Positions 8,635-16,979 of a stretch of DNA of 48,505 nucleotides are shown here, piece after piece (position 1 is the first letter of the stretch; each line of letters begins with the position of its first letter). A model generated the notes under the pieces. The model was not told the DNA's origin, did not search any database, and was given only the letters and a program-made list of their open reading frames with translations. Source of the DNA: Mariaggregatimicrobium sp964498785 (lineage in GTDB: Bacteria; Zhuqueibacterota; Zhuqueibacteria; Thermofontimicrobiales; Thiofontviventaceae); contig CAZCJL010000048.1 of the NCBI GenBank assembly GCA_964498785.1, forward strand, positions 1-48,505, written 5' to 3'. The translations under genes and the position numbers were made by a program.

Positions 8635-11085
8635 ATGAAGTTGACAAAAAACCTTTTTCTCGCGCTTGGTTTACTCGTTTCTTTTAATGCTCCAGGATTG
8701 GCACAATCAACAATTCCGAATTATTATCAACATGCGGACTTTTTATTCGCGTCATCCGGGGCATTCCAGAATGGACTGTTGGGGTTTGTCAATCCGGCTG
8801 CATCAAATTTTACGCATGCTCCGGAAACATATCTTTATCTCTCAACAGATAATCAGAACCGAACATCTGTGGATCGCTGGGGGCTTTTTACCGGGGTTCC
8901 GCATCTTGGATTCGGATTAATCCACCAGGACGACGTGACAGACTACCGCATCAATATAAGCGGTGGCAACAATGCGTTTGCATTGGGCATGGGGTATGGT
9001 TGGTCAGGCGGTGATGCTGCAAAAATATTGCGTGAAAATTTATTCTCTATCGGAACACTCGTTCGTCCGAATCCTTTTGTATCGATGGGAATGACCGGGC
9101 ATTTTTCTACTAAGGGAAGTAACCGCACCGGAATTCTGGACATCGCGATTCGGCCATTCGGAACAGACCTCATTACGCTATTCGGGGACTGCGCGTTCGA
9201 ACAAAAGGACAATTTGGATGGTCTGTTGTGGAGCACTGGTGCAATCGTCGGGGTTCTGCCGGGAATTCATTTAACCGGTCGATATTTTGAATCCGGAGCA
9301 TTTACGCTGGGTTTATCATTCAACTTTGGATATTCCGGCGTCAACGCACAAACCCGTGTACCAGCCGAGGGCGATATGGATCGTCTCTATTACGGCTTTC
9401 GTGCCGGCGGTCTCAAACACAATGTCATTGATCGCTATTTTCGTCAAAATTCAAAATATGTTGCCACCGAGATGGAGGGAACCGTCAATTACCAAAAATT
9501 TCGTTTCTTTGATGAATCCAAACTCACTCTTTCCGGTATTCTCGCAGATTTGGACGGAGTGATTACAGATGGTACTGTGGGGGCTGTTGCGTTGAATCTA
9601 TCCAAATTACGCGTATCCCCGGAAATGGGATGGGAAATCCGGGACAAATTGCAACAAGTTCGCGATGCGGGCAAAAAAGTGTACATCTTCATGGAACTCG
9701 GCGAAATGACCAATTATCATCTGGCAAGCGTCGCTGATAAAGTCATCCTCGATCCCGAAGGCATGATTGTTCTGGAAGGGTATGTTATGGGCAGAACATT
9801 TTTGAAGGGAACTCTCGATAAATTAGGTCTCGGTTTTGACGAATGGAGATTCTTCAAATACAAATCTGCTGCCGAGGAGATATCCAGAGAAAGCATGTCA
9901 GATGCGGATCGCGAGCAGCGCCAGGCGCTCATTGACGAATTGTATCGAGTGGTTCGTAAAGAGATTTGTTCATCCCGCGATATGCCCGAAAGTACTCTGG
10001 ATAGCTTAATCAATAACAAAATGATCTTCAATGCAGCGGATGCGATAAATACAGGATTGGTGGATACATTGGGTCGTTGGGTGGATAGTGATAAAATTAT
10101 CAGAACATTTGATCAAAAACTCAAGAACCGCGCTAAAATAAAGGATTTGGCAAAACAGCAGTTGCCGCCGGAAAAATGGGGACCAAAACCGCAGATTGCA
10201 ATCGTTTACGGAATCGGCGAATGTGCGATGGAAACCGGTATCCGGGCGCGCAAATTGGAGAAAGCCTTCAACAAGCTGGCGAAAAATGATCAAATTAAAG
10301 CCGTTGTCTTCAGGGTGGATTCTCCTGGCGGAGATGGCATGGCGTCGGATATTGTTGCCGAGGCAATGAAAAAATGTGCGGAAAAGAAACCGGTCGTTGT
10401 AAGTCAGGGATATGTGGCAGCTTCCGGTGGCTACTGGATTTCGATGTACGCGGATTCCATTGTTGCCGCACCGTTTACGGTTACCGGCTCTATTGGCGTG
10501 ATTGGTGGCTGGTTGTGGAATAAAAATCTCGGCGAAAAACTCGGGATGACGTCTGATTACGTCAAAGTCGGCGACCATGCCGAAATTGGCTTTGGTATCA
10601 CCCTGCCATTAATCGGCCTGCGGGTTCCTGATCGGAATTTAGATGCCGAAGAACGCTCATTAGTCGAAAAAATGATTCGCGACATGTATCAGGGTTTTGT
10701 CGCGAAAGTCGCTGCCGGCAGGGATTTATCCGTCGAAAAGGTATCCGAGATCGCGCAGGGGCGGGTGTGGACTGGTACCGCTGGAAAACAAATCGGTTTG
10801 GTGGATGAAATCGGCGGGTTGGAAACCTCTGTTATTATCGCGCGTGAAGCTGCCGGAATACCCGTGGAAAAGGAGGTTGAAATAAAAGAATTTCCTGAAC
10901 CCGGTTTATTCAGCCTGGAGATGTTTAATCTGTTTCCTTTTTCCAGGCAAATAAAAAACAAGCACAACGAACCGAACGAAATCTCTTATATAAAATTTAT
11001 CGCACAGCATCCGGGCAAACCGCTGCCACTGTCGAGTCCGGAATTTTTCAAAAACCATATACAGGAAATTCCAGAAATCAAATAA
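8635..11085 (+). CDS. sppA: SppA-type S49 peptidase with N-terminal beta-barrel-like domain
   Basis: The 816-aa protein has a cleavable signal peptide (about 1-24, GLAQS). Residues about 28-245 are a beta-rich, glycine/aromatic region with alternating strands resembling an outer-membrane barrel (for example GFVNPAASNF, as in PorV/PorQ proteins). Residues about 285-770 form a two-domain long-form SppA. The general-base lysine K410 lies in FFKYKSAAEE, and the nucleophile S597 lies in VAASGGYWIS followed by GSIGVIGG. This is the usual Ser-Lys dyad split between the two repeats of 67-kDa SppA enzymes, which degrade cleaved signal peptides or membrane-associated peptides. The fusion is unusual: standard SppA has one N-terminal inner-membrane anchor. 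Location in the periplasm or outer membrane is inferred. The ATG follows GATGGAGGGAAT. Confidence 0.9.
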   Translation: MKLTKNLFLALGLLVSFNAPGLAQSTIPNYYQHADFLFASSGAFQNGLLGFVNPAASNFTHAPETYLYLSTDNQNRTSVDRWGLFTGVPHLGFGLIHQDDVTDYRINISGGNNAFALGMGYGWSGGDAAKILRENLFSIGTLVRPNPFVSMGMTGHFSTKGSNRTGILDIAIRPFGTDLITLFGDCAFEQKDNLDGLLWSTGAIVGVLPGIHLTGRYFESGAFTLGLSFNFGYSGVNAQTRVPAEGDMDRLYYGFRAGGLKHNVIDRYFRQNSKYVATEMEGTVNYQKFRFFDESKLTLSGILADLDGVITDGTVGAVALNLSKLRVSPEMGWEIRDKLQQVRDAGKKVYIFMELGEMTNYHLASVADKVILDPEGMIVLEGYVMGRTFLKGTLDKLGLGFDEWRFFKYKSAAEEISRESMSDADREQRQALIDELYRVVRKEICSSRDMPESTLDSLINNKMIFNAADAINTGLVDTLGRWVDSDKIIRTFDQKLKNRAKIKDLAKQQLPPEKWGPKPQIAIVYGIGECAMETGIRARKLEKAFNKLAKNDQIKAVVFRVDSPGGDGMASDIVAEAMKKCAEKKPVVVSQGYVAASGGYWISMYADSIVAAPFTVTGSIGVIGGWLWNKNLGEKLGMTSDYVKVGDHAEIGFGITLPLIGLRVPDRNLDAEERSLVEKMIRDMYQGFVAKVAAGRDLSVEKVSEIAQGRVWTGTAGKQIGLVDEIGGLETSVIIAREAAGIPVEKEVEIKEFPEPGLFSLEMFNLFPFSRQIKNKHNEPNEISYIKFIAQHPGKPLPLSSPEFFKNHIQEIPEIK

Positions 11086-11100
11086 GAACATAGCTTCGCG

Positions 11101-11285
11101 AATTAATTAATGTCTGAACGAAAACTCAAAAAATTGTCATTCTGAGGAGCAGAGCGACGAAGATTCTTAATACCACCAAGCGTTTGTCTTTACTGAGTTT
11201 CGTGGCATGAGATTCTTCACTCCCCCGCTTAGGCGGGGTCGCTCAGAATGACACTAACATTGTTTTCGTTCAAACACTAATTAAT
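11101..11285. repeat. Long imperfect palindrome (tcattctgag family)
   Basis: Arms include tgaacgaaaac at 11115-11125 with gttttcgttca near 11260, and tgtcattctgag (11135-11146) with ctcagaatgaca (11242-11253). A further perfect hairpin, ccccgc-ttag-gcgggg, lies at 11223-11238. The whole 185-bp unit can fold back on itself and has no ORF. It fills the space after sppA. Confidence 0.85.
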
Positions 11286-11292
11286 GCAAAGC

Positions 11293-11353
11293 AACCACAG
11301 ATTTCGTAGATTTCACAGATTATAATCGGCGTCATCTGTGAAATCGGTGGTTT
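11293..11353. repeat. Inverted repeat, aaccacagattt family
   Basis: The left arm aaccacagatttc pairs with the right arm gaaatcggtggttt, with inner arms cacagat/atctgtg. A related element is at 14061-14121. Confidence 0.8.
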
Positions 11354-11425
11354 ATTTTTTTGTTTACTATGCAAACTTTGAAATTCCGATACAAATAAAA
11401 TTTATTTTGGATTTTTAGGTTCAAC

Positions 11426-11484
11426 GTGCCATGTACTGTTTATTTAAATTCAAAAAACAAGTTCAGTACATGGCACATTTTTTT
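11426..11484 (+). terminator. Stem-loop with T-run (terminator-like)
   Basis: A perfect 13-bp stem, gtgccatgtactg (11426-11438) with cagtacatggcac (11464-11476), has a 25-nt loop and is followed by attttttt. It reads as a plus-strand terminator but is 340 bp after sppA and 80 bp before the next gene, so it may instead be another palindromic element. Confidence 0.6.
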
Positions 11485-11563
11485 CCATATTCACTAAAAT
11501 TTTCCAACAGAACCCCGATATAATCTATGTGCTTCCAACCTGTAAAATATTCAGAAATTAATC

Positions 11564-12532
11564 ATGACGAAAAGCAATTTTCATTTAAAAATCGGTCCGA
11601 AAGAAATAATCACAAAGAAAGATTATCCCTATATTATTGGCCGCGACGTATCCAATGATATTGTGATTGCCAACAAGACTGTATCCCGCAGACACGCTGC
11701 GATCATCTTTGATGGCGATGAGTGTATCATTGAGGATTTGAACAGTAAAAATGGCACGTTTGTGAATGACCAAAAGATTACAAAATATTCTCTGAGCGAT
11801 TCTGATGTTATCTGCATTGGAAATGAATATATATCGGTAGAAAAAGAGGATAAGACCTCGCCATTACTCGTCACCGAAACAAGCTCATTAAGTCAGGATT
11901 CAATTGTTTTGGAAAAACAATTTCAAAAGTTGATGGGAAACATTCAAGAGAATAGTCAATTGGCAGAAAATGTACAGGGAATAAAACGAATTATTGAGAT
12001 CAATCGGACCAAGTTAAAAAACGTTGCGAATATTGATTCACTGACCGGTCTTTACAATCGGGGTTATTTTGATCAAATCTTTCAGAAAGAAATTTTGAGA
12101 AATGCGCGTTATGGACACTCACTTTCGGTAGTGCTTATTGATATTGATTTTTTCAAACAAATAAACGATGAATTTGGTCATGAAATTGGCGATAACGTAT
12201 TACTGTGGGTTGGTTCAATTCTCAGTTCCCGAACCCGGCGGACAGATATTGTCGCTCGTTACGGCGGTGAAGAATTTGTGGTGCTGTTGCCTGAAACCAG
12301 TACGGAAAATGCAAAAATCGTTGCTGAAAAAATTCGATCAACAATTGAAAAGGAGAGCAAGACGAATTCGCCAAAGCAAATAACCGTGAGCATCGGAGTT
12401 GCCAGTCATCCGCATAATGGTTCGAATGGAAAAATCGTTCTCAAAGCTGCCGACGCGGCGCTGTATCAATCCAAGCATTCCGGACGAAATCGTGTAACAT
12501 TGAGTGATTGGGAAGGCTATGAGCACACTTGA
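11564..12532 (+). CDS. FHA-GGDEF diguanylate cyclase
   Basis: Residues about 20-95 are a forkhead-associated domain with the phosphothreonine-binding signature: GRDVSNDI, SRRHA and NSKNGTFVN. A helical linker (about 110-155) leads to a GGDEF domain (about 157-315). It has DSLTGLYNR, DIDFFKQIND, the active-site GGEEF (234-238) and an RxxD inhibitory site (RRTD, 225-228) five residues upstream. It should make cyclic di-GMP from two GTP, with product inhibition. No signal peptide or membrane segment is seen. Its last 14 bp overlap the start of the Ser/Thr kinase gene. The pairing of a phosphothreonine reader with a kinase suggests that kinase activity controls the cyclase (inference). Confidence 0.93.
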   Translation: MTKSNFHLKIGPKEIITKKDYPYIIGRDVSNDIVIANKTVSRRHAAIIFDGDECIIEDLNSKNGTFVNDQKITKYSLSDSDVICIGNEYISVEKEDKTSPLLVTETSSLSQDSIVLEKQFQKLMGNIQENSQLAENVQGIKRIIEINRTKLKNVANIDSLTGLYNRGYFDQIFQKEILRNARYGHSLSVVLIDIDFFKQINDEFGHEIGDNVLLWVGSILSSRTRRTDIVARYGGEEFVVLLPETSTENAKIVAEKIRSTIEKESKTNSPKQITVSIGVASHPHNGSNGKIVLKAADAALYQSKHSGRNRVTLSDWEGYEHT

Positions 12533-13985
12533 TTCTTATGAAATTTTACATCAAATCGGTGAAGGCGGGATGGCAGTGGTTTACAAAGCTGCCCAGCCCG
12601 AACTAAAACGCTTTGTCATCATTAAAAAGCTGAAAAAGCATGATCCTGAATCTGTGGAACGCTTCAACCGGGAAGCGTATGTTTCTGCTGCACTGAGCCA
12701 GGAAAATATCGTCGCGACGCATGATTTTATTCATGACGACGGTGATTACTACCTGATCATGGAATATATTAACGGAATGGACTTGAAAACGATTCTTTCG
12801 ATTTTCTCCCCCATTCCGCCGTTGATAGCAGCTATCATCACCAGGGAAATCGCCCGCGGGCTGGAACATTCCCATGCCAGGGGTTTCATTCACCGGGATG
12901 TAAAACCCGGGAATATTCTCATTTCGACCGAGGGCGAAGTGAAGCTCATTGATTTCGGCGTTGCCAAAGAAGACACGCCGAATAATATCACTGAAACTGG
13001 CGTCATTGTCGGGACGCCGGTTTACATGTCGCCGGAACAGGTAAATGGAGACGATATTTCCAATCAAACCGATATCTATTCGCTGGGTATTCTGTTCTAT
13101 GAAATGTTAACCGGTGTAAAACCATATACTGCGCTATCAAACACACAATTGTTCAGCCTTATCAGTCAGGGCAAATATAAATCCGCACGTTCGTATGTTA
13201 ATAAAATCCCGCGGCGGGTGAATCGAATTTTGAAAAAAATGCTTAATCGCTCTCTGGAAAAACGCTATCAATCTGTATCTGAATTAATTTTTGATATTAA
13301 TAAATTTTTGAAATGGGAAAATCAGATTAATTTAAAATATCGGCTCTCCCGCTTTATGTCAGATGTAAATTATTTAGCATCTCAGGAAACTAAATCACAA
13401 TACGAAGATTTACCAGATCCTCTTTATAATAAATCATCCTCTCGTTTCGGAGCTTTTGTGCTTATCTTCGCGTCGCTGATTTTTACGGCATTGGGATCTT
13501 ATTTATCATACCAAAAATACTCGGAGCAGTATCTGGGCAATATTAAATTTAAGTTGAACGTCCCACAGGCAGAAATTATTAAAGATGGCAAGAAAACGTA
13601 TCAGACAGACACGGGAGAGTTAACCATTCACCGTGTCCGCGCCGGAGCGCATACGTTTACCATATCAGCAGGCCCGGAGTACAACATCTATGAAGGCGCT
13701 TATTTTATCACAGCGAACAATACCCGGGACGTTGATGTTCAATTAAAAAAGCAGAATAACAAGGCAACCATATCTGTACTAACCGATCCCGTGGGCGCCA
13801 ATATTTTAGTGAACGGTAAATATCTGGGGAAAAGCCCGATTAAACAACGAATTGTGAAAGTCGGAAATAATAAGATTGAATTGGGGCTACCCGGATATGA
13901 AAAGTGGGAAGACATGAAAAAATTTGACATCAATGAAAACCTTCACCTGTTTGTTGAACTTGCCCAGAAAAAGAAACAGCAATAG
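12519..13985 (+). CDS. Transmembrane Ser/Thr protein kinase with C-terminal PEGA domain
   Basis: The kinase domain (about 6-265) carries all Hanks motifs: GEGGMAVVYKA, the ATP-site lysine in FVIIKKL (K36), HRDVKPGN (D127), DFGVAKE and GTPVYMSPEQ. One transmembrane helix (about 313-331) leads to a C-terminal part with a PEGA domain (about 413-480; DPVGANILVNGKYLGKSP). This is the usual layout of bacterial receptor-like kinases with an outward-facing sensor. I start at the ATG at 12519, preceded by GGAAGG, rather than an in-frame GTG at 12504. Either way it overlaps the FHA-GGDEF gene, so the two should be co-translated and probably act together. The ligand is unknown. Confidence 0.93.
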   Translation: MSTLDSYEILHQIGEGGMAVVYKAAQPELKRFVIIKKLKKHDPESVERFNREAYVSAALSQENIVATHDFIHDDGDYYLIMEYINGMDLKTILSIFSPIPPLIAAIITREIARGLEHSHARGFIHRDVKPGNILISTEGEVKLIDFGVAKEDTPNNITETGVIVGTPVYMSPEQVNGDDISNQTDIYSLGILFYEMLTGVKPYTALSNTQLFSLISQGKYKSARSYVNKIPRRVNRILKKMLNRSLEKRYQSVSELIFDINKFLKWENQINLKYRLSRFMSDVNYLASQETKSQYEDLPDPLYNKSSSRFGAFVLIFASLIFTALGSYLSYQKYSEQYLGNIKFKLNVPQAEIIKDGKKTYQTDTGELTIHRVRAGAHTFTISAGPEYNIYEGAYFITANNTRDVDVQLKKQNNKATISVLTDPVGANILVNGKYLGKSPIKQRIVKVGNNKIELGLPGYEKWEDMKKFDINENLHLFVELAQKKKQQ

Positions 13986-14060
13986 TAGTATTACACCTCA
14001 ATTTTATAAACGATCCGTCTCTATTTGCTGATAATTATTCAGTTTTTATAAGTGAAGCGT

Positions 14061-14121
14061 GACCGCTGATTCCACTGATTCCACAGATTTTGTATCTGCG
14101 CAATCTGTTAAATCTGCGGTT
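14061..14121. repeat. Inverted repeat, related to 11293-11353
   Basis: The outer arms are accgctgatt and aatctgcggt (one mismatch), and the inner arms are acagatt (14083-14089) and aatctgt (14102-14108). It is the only recognisable feature of the 13986-14299 spacer; the rest is AT-rich upstream sequence of the hydrolase gene. Confidence 0.75.
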
Positions 14122-14299
14122 TCAAAACAGGATAGCAATCTTCGATTTAGAATTTTCGATTTCAGAACAAGGATCAACAAATGCTGATTTTTGAAAGTAT
14201 TGAGACTTTCCAATTCAATTTATTAACAATTTTCAAAAAACGGTTGTACATTTTTGCACGGTTGATTATATTATCTAAAAAATAAAACAGGAGCATAAA

Positions 14300-15499
14300 A
14301 TGTACAAATTTTATTTAGTCGCATTATCGTCTTTAATATTCACATTTAATGGCTTTGCTCAGTCATTACCAATCAGCACTCCGGAGAAAATGGGATTATC
14401 ATCGTCCCGGCTGGCGGTTGCCCGATCTGTAATTGATGATGCTATTGCAAAGAAACAAATCCCCGGTGCGGTGCTGCTCGTCACCCGCAAGGGACATGTT
14501 GTGTTTCGGGAGGCGTTTGGAAAAAGCCAATTGGTCCCGGACGAAAAAAAGATGACGCCGGACTTGATTTTCGATATGGCCTCTGTCACAAAACCTGTCG
14601 CCACAGCCACCAGTATCATGATTTTGGTGGAGCGCGGAAAAATCCGGTTATGGGATAAAGTGAAAGACTACATCCCGCAGTTTTCTGCCTATGTTGATGA
14701 AAACGGTGCAGAAGGTCCCGATGCCCGGTTGTGGCATCTGCTAACACATACCTCCGGTTTGCCGCCGTATACAAACGCGCAAAAAGTTGAAGAAAAATAC
14801 GGCTCCCCCTGTCCTCTTGATTCATTGGCAGTCCATATCGCGAGACTCGATAAAACCTGTGCGCCCGGCACTGAATTTCATTACAGTTGTCTCGGATTCA
14901 TCACGCTGGCGAATATTATCAAACGAATTACCGGAGAAACCATCGATCAATTTTCCGAAGAACACATTTTTCAACCCCTTGGAATGAAACAAACATTTTT
15001 TACACCACCTGAAAAATTCCATGATCGTTGCGTACCGACAGAAATCATCAATGGGAAGCCGTTGATTGGCGTTGTCCACGATCCACTGGCGCGATTGCAG
15101 GGCGGAATTTCAGGAAACGCAGGACTGTTTTCCACAGCAGACGATTTGGCAATATTTGCTGACATGCTGCTCCAGCGAGGCGTTTTCAATGGCGTTCGGG
15201 TATTGAGTCCGCTGACTGTGGAACGAATGACCACAATCGTGCCCGAGGTTGAATTTAGCGGCAGAGGCCTGGGCTGGGATTTAAATTCCGCGTATGCAAC
15301 CAATGGCGGAGATTTGTTTGGCGAGAATGCGTTCGGGCACACCGGATACACCGGCACATCGATTTGGATTGACCCGGACACGCAAACGTCTGTTATTTTT
15401 CTGACGAATCGTGTTCATCCGAATGATGAGGGAACTGTTGTCCCGTTACGAAGTAAAATAGCGAACATAATTGCGAGTTCGATATTTGAGCCGGAATAA
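14300..15499 (+). CDS. Exported beta-lactamase-fold serine hydrolase (PF00144-type)
   Basis: A signal peptide (about 1-21, GFAQS) precedes a class C beta-lactamase/esterase fold. The nucleophile motif is S95-V-T-K98 in DMASVTKP. The second motif is Y195-S-C in FHYSCLGF, where classical enzymes have Y-x-N; this variation is common among esterase-like relatives. The third motif, HTGYTG (347-352), replaces KTG. The family includes esterases, D-amino peptidases and penicillin-binding relatives, so true beta-lactamase activity is not implied. AGGAG precedes the ATG. It may be co-transcribed with the lipoprotein gene 40 bp downstream, after which a strong terminator lies. Confidence 0.9.
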   Translation: MYKFYLVALSSLIFTFNGFAQSLPISTPEKMGLSSSRLAVARSVIDDAIAKKQIPGAVLLVTRKGHVVFREAFGKSQLVPDEKKMTPDLIFDMASVTKPVATATSIMILVERGKIRLWDKVKDYIPQFSAYVDENGAEGPDARLWHLLTHTSGLPPYTNAQKVEEKYGSPCPLDSLAVHIARLDKTCAPGTEFHYSCLGFITLANIIKRITGETIDQFSEEHIFQPLGMKQTFFTPPEKFHDRCVPTEIINGKPLIGVVHDPLARLQGGISGNAGLFSTADDLAIFADMLLQRGVFNGVRVLSPLTVERMTTIVPEVEFSGRGLGWDLNSAYATNGGDLFGENAFGHTGYTGTSIWIDPDTQTSVIFLTNRVHPNDEGTVVPLRSKIANIIASSIFEPE

Positions 15500-15539
15500 C
15501 TGATATAATTATTGTTAACGTATTACCAAAGGAGGATGT

Positions 15540-16289
15540 ATGTTTAAGAGAAATTACTTATTGTTTGCGCTATTGATGTTGACAGTTAGCTTTTTTGCCG
15601 GCTGTTCGGACGATAGCCCTTCGGGTCCGGAATCCGGAGATTTGCCTGAATTTCAGGCTCCGACCGTGAATGTTCCCCAGGCAATGAAATCATCGAACGA
15701 TCCCGGTGCGATTCAAACCGTGGCTTATGTTCAAATGGCAAATAGCTTTAACACTTACCTCACATTTTTCAATCCACCCGCAGGCGCACTTTCAAAAGGC
15801 ACAGCAAGCCAGGATGATGACTGGAGCTATAACTGGAATGTGAACGATGAAAGCGGTCAATATGCGGTCACATTAACTGTTAACCGGACAGAAGATGGAG
15901 CGGAATGGAAAGTAGCAATTTCCGGTACCTTTGAAGGAATTACAGTAACGAAATGGATTTTCATTGAAGGCTCTCAAACGACAAATGGAAAAACCAGTTT
16001 GTTTACTGTTTACAATCCTGAGTTAGCGCCGGCTCAGGTAGTCGTTTTTGAAGTGACAAACGTTGAGGATGCAAGTAATGTTCAAGTCATTACTTTCCTG
16101 GCGCCGGAAGACTTCAAACTCGAATTAACCGGTAATCCTGATTTCTCCGGTGATTTAATTGCGTATGAATGGATAAACAATGCATTTGTGAAACAATTTA
16201 CCTCAACCTGGACCGGCACAGGGTCTGGTTCCTGGATCTCATACAATGAAGATGGCACACCAGAAGATCATGGTTCATGGGGTGGTTGA
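15540..16289 (+). CDS. Lipoprotein of unknown function
   Basis: The signal peptide ends in a lipobox (SFFAGC, lipidated Cys22), followed by a Ser/Asp/Pro-rich linker (SDDSPSGPESGD). The mature part, about 225 residues, is a beta-rich domain with many Thr, Asn and Trp residues (for example DDWSYNWNVND, EWKVAISG, TWTGTGSGSWISYNEDG). I do not recognise the family. AAAGGAGG lies 5 bp before the ATG. It follows the serine hydrolase by 40 bp and is closed by the terminator at 16315-16362, so a two-gene unit is likely. An envelope location is supported; the role is unknown. Confidence 0.8.
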   Translation: MFKRNYLLFALLMLTVSFFAGCSDDSPSGPESGDLPEFQAPTVNVPQAMKSSNDPGAIQTVAYVQMANSFNTYLTFFNPPAGALSKGTASQDDDWSYNWNVNDESGQYAVTLTVNRTEDGAEWKVAISGTFEGITVTKWIFIEGSQTTNGKTSLFTVYNPELAPAQVVVFEVTNVEDASNVQVITFLAPEDFKLELTGNPDFSGDLIAYEWINNAFVKQFTSTWTGTGSGSWISYNEDGTPEDHGSWGG

Positions 16290-16314
16290 TAATTTTTGAA
16301 GATTATACTTTAAT

Positions 16315-16362
16315 ATAAAAAAAATCTGCCTGTTTGATGTTTCGAGCAGGCAGGTTTTTTTA
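16315..16362 (+). terminator. Rho-independent terminator
   Basis: The stem ctgcctg (16326-16332) with caggcag (16347-16353) is preceded by an A-run and followed by gttttttt. It lies 26 bp after the lipoprotein stop. Confidence 0.9.
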
Positions 16363-16512
16363 TTTCGAAAAGTGCTTTCGTTAATGTTTTCGGTCACATC
16401 TCCTGGAATTTTCATGATAACGCCATTATTTCATCTCTGATCAAATGTAACCGGATAGTCGACGGAAGCGGCTGATCAAAAAAATACGCTTTTACTGCTT
16501 CCTTATTACAGT

Positions 16513-16562
16513 TGCAATAAACGAAATAAAACAATGTTTCTTTTAAAATGCCCTGAAAGGGC
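16513..16562. repeat. 50-bp direct repeat, copy 1 (ccctgaaaggg family)
   Basis: This is identical to 20700-20749 and ends in the small palindrome gccctgaaagggc. The motif gccctgaaagggcgaaatgaatt recurs at about 16549-16571 and again near 20803-20825. Copies 1 and 2 flank the 1160-aa cargo gene. No gene is present in 16363-16710. Confidence 0.9.
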
Positions 16563-16610
16563 GAAATGAATTCGAAATAATTTGTACATAGAAAGACGAG
16601 AGCCCAAAAT

Positions 16611-16693
16611 GCAGAGCCGCAGAGAGCGCAAAGATACGCAGAGAAAAAAATTATTCTTTGCGTATCTCAGCGAACTTTGCGGTCTCTGCGTTT
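16611..16693. repeat. cgcagag-family inverted repeat, copy A
   Basis: The left half has gcagagccgcagagagcgcaa; the right half ends in ctttgcggtctctgcg. The centre is an A/T-rich loop with aaaaaaattattctttg. It is about 85% identical to copy D at 21381-21466 by eye, and both copies sit directly beside the duplicated sorting-domain segment. Confidence 0.85.
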
Positions 16694-16710
16694 ATGGCAA
16701 GAATACAGTC

Positions 16711-16979
16711 ATATTCAATGCCAAAAAAGACTCATCTCACCAGGGCTATTTTTTTCATGGCATGGAAATTCCCGGAAGATAGTCGCACATAATAGATTCC
16801 GGACACGATATCCGAGGCATCGAACTGCACCTGATGTGAGCCGGCGTCAGTAAATCCGTCAATGAGTGTCGCCACTTCCCGGCCCATGAGATCAAACACT
16901 TTCAACGTGGTCTGTCCGGACACGGGCAAATCAAAACGAATGGTGGTGACAGGATTAAACGGATTGGGGTAGTTTTGCT
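16711..16979. repeat. 269-bp exact duplication carrying a T9SS sorting domain, copy 1
   Basis: By eye this is identical base for base to 21485-21753 (offset 4774). It covers about 20 noncoding bases and the last ~82 codons of the cargo gene, ending within the LxQNYPNP motif, beyond which the two genes have no similarity. With the adjacent palindrome the duplicated block is about 370 bp. Confidence 0.92.

Noticed and set aside
10006..10578. 190-codon minus-strand ORF
   Set aside because: It is wholly antisense to the SppA catalytic domain, which has convincing motifs; it has no recognisable domain of its own.
14300..15499. Antibiotic-resistance beta-lactamase
   Set aside because: The fold and the SxxK motif are shared by a broad serine-hydrolase family. 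The second motif is YSC rather than YxN and the third is HTG, so resistance is not supported.
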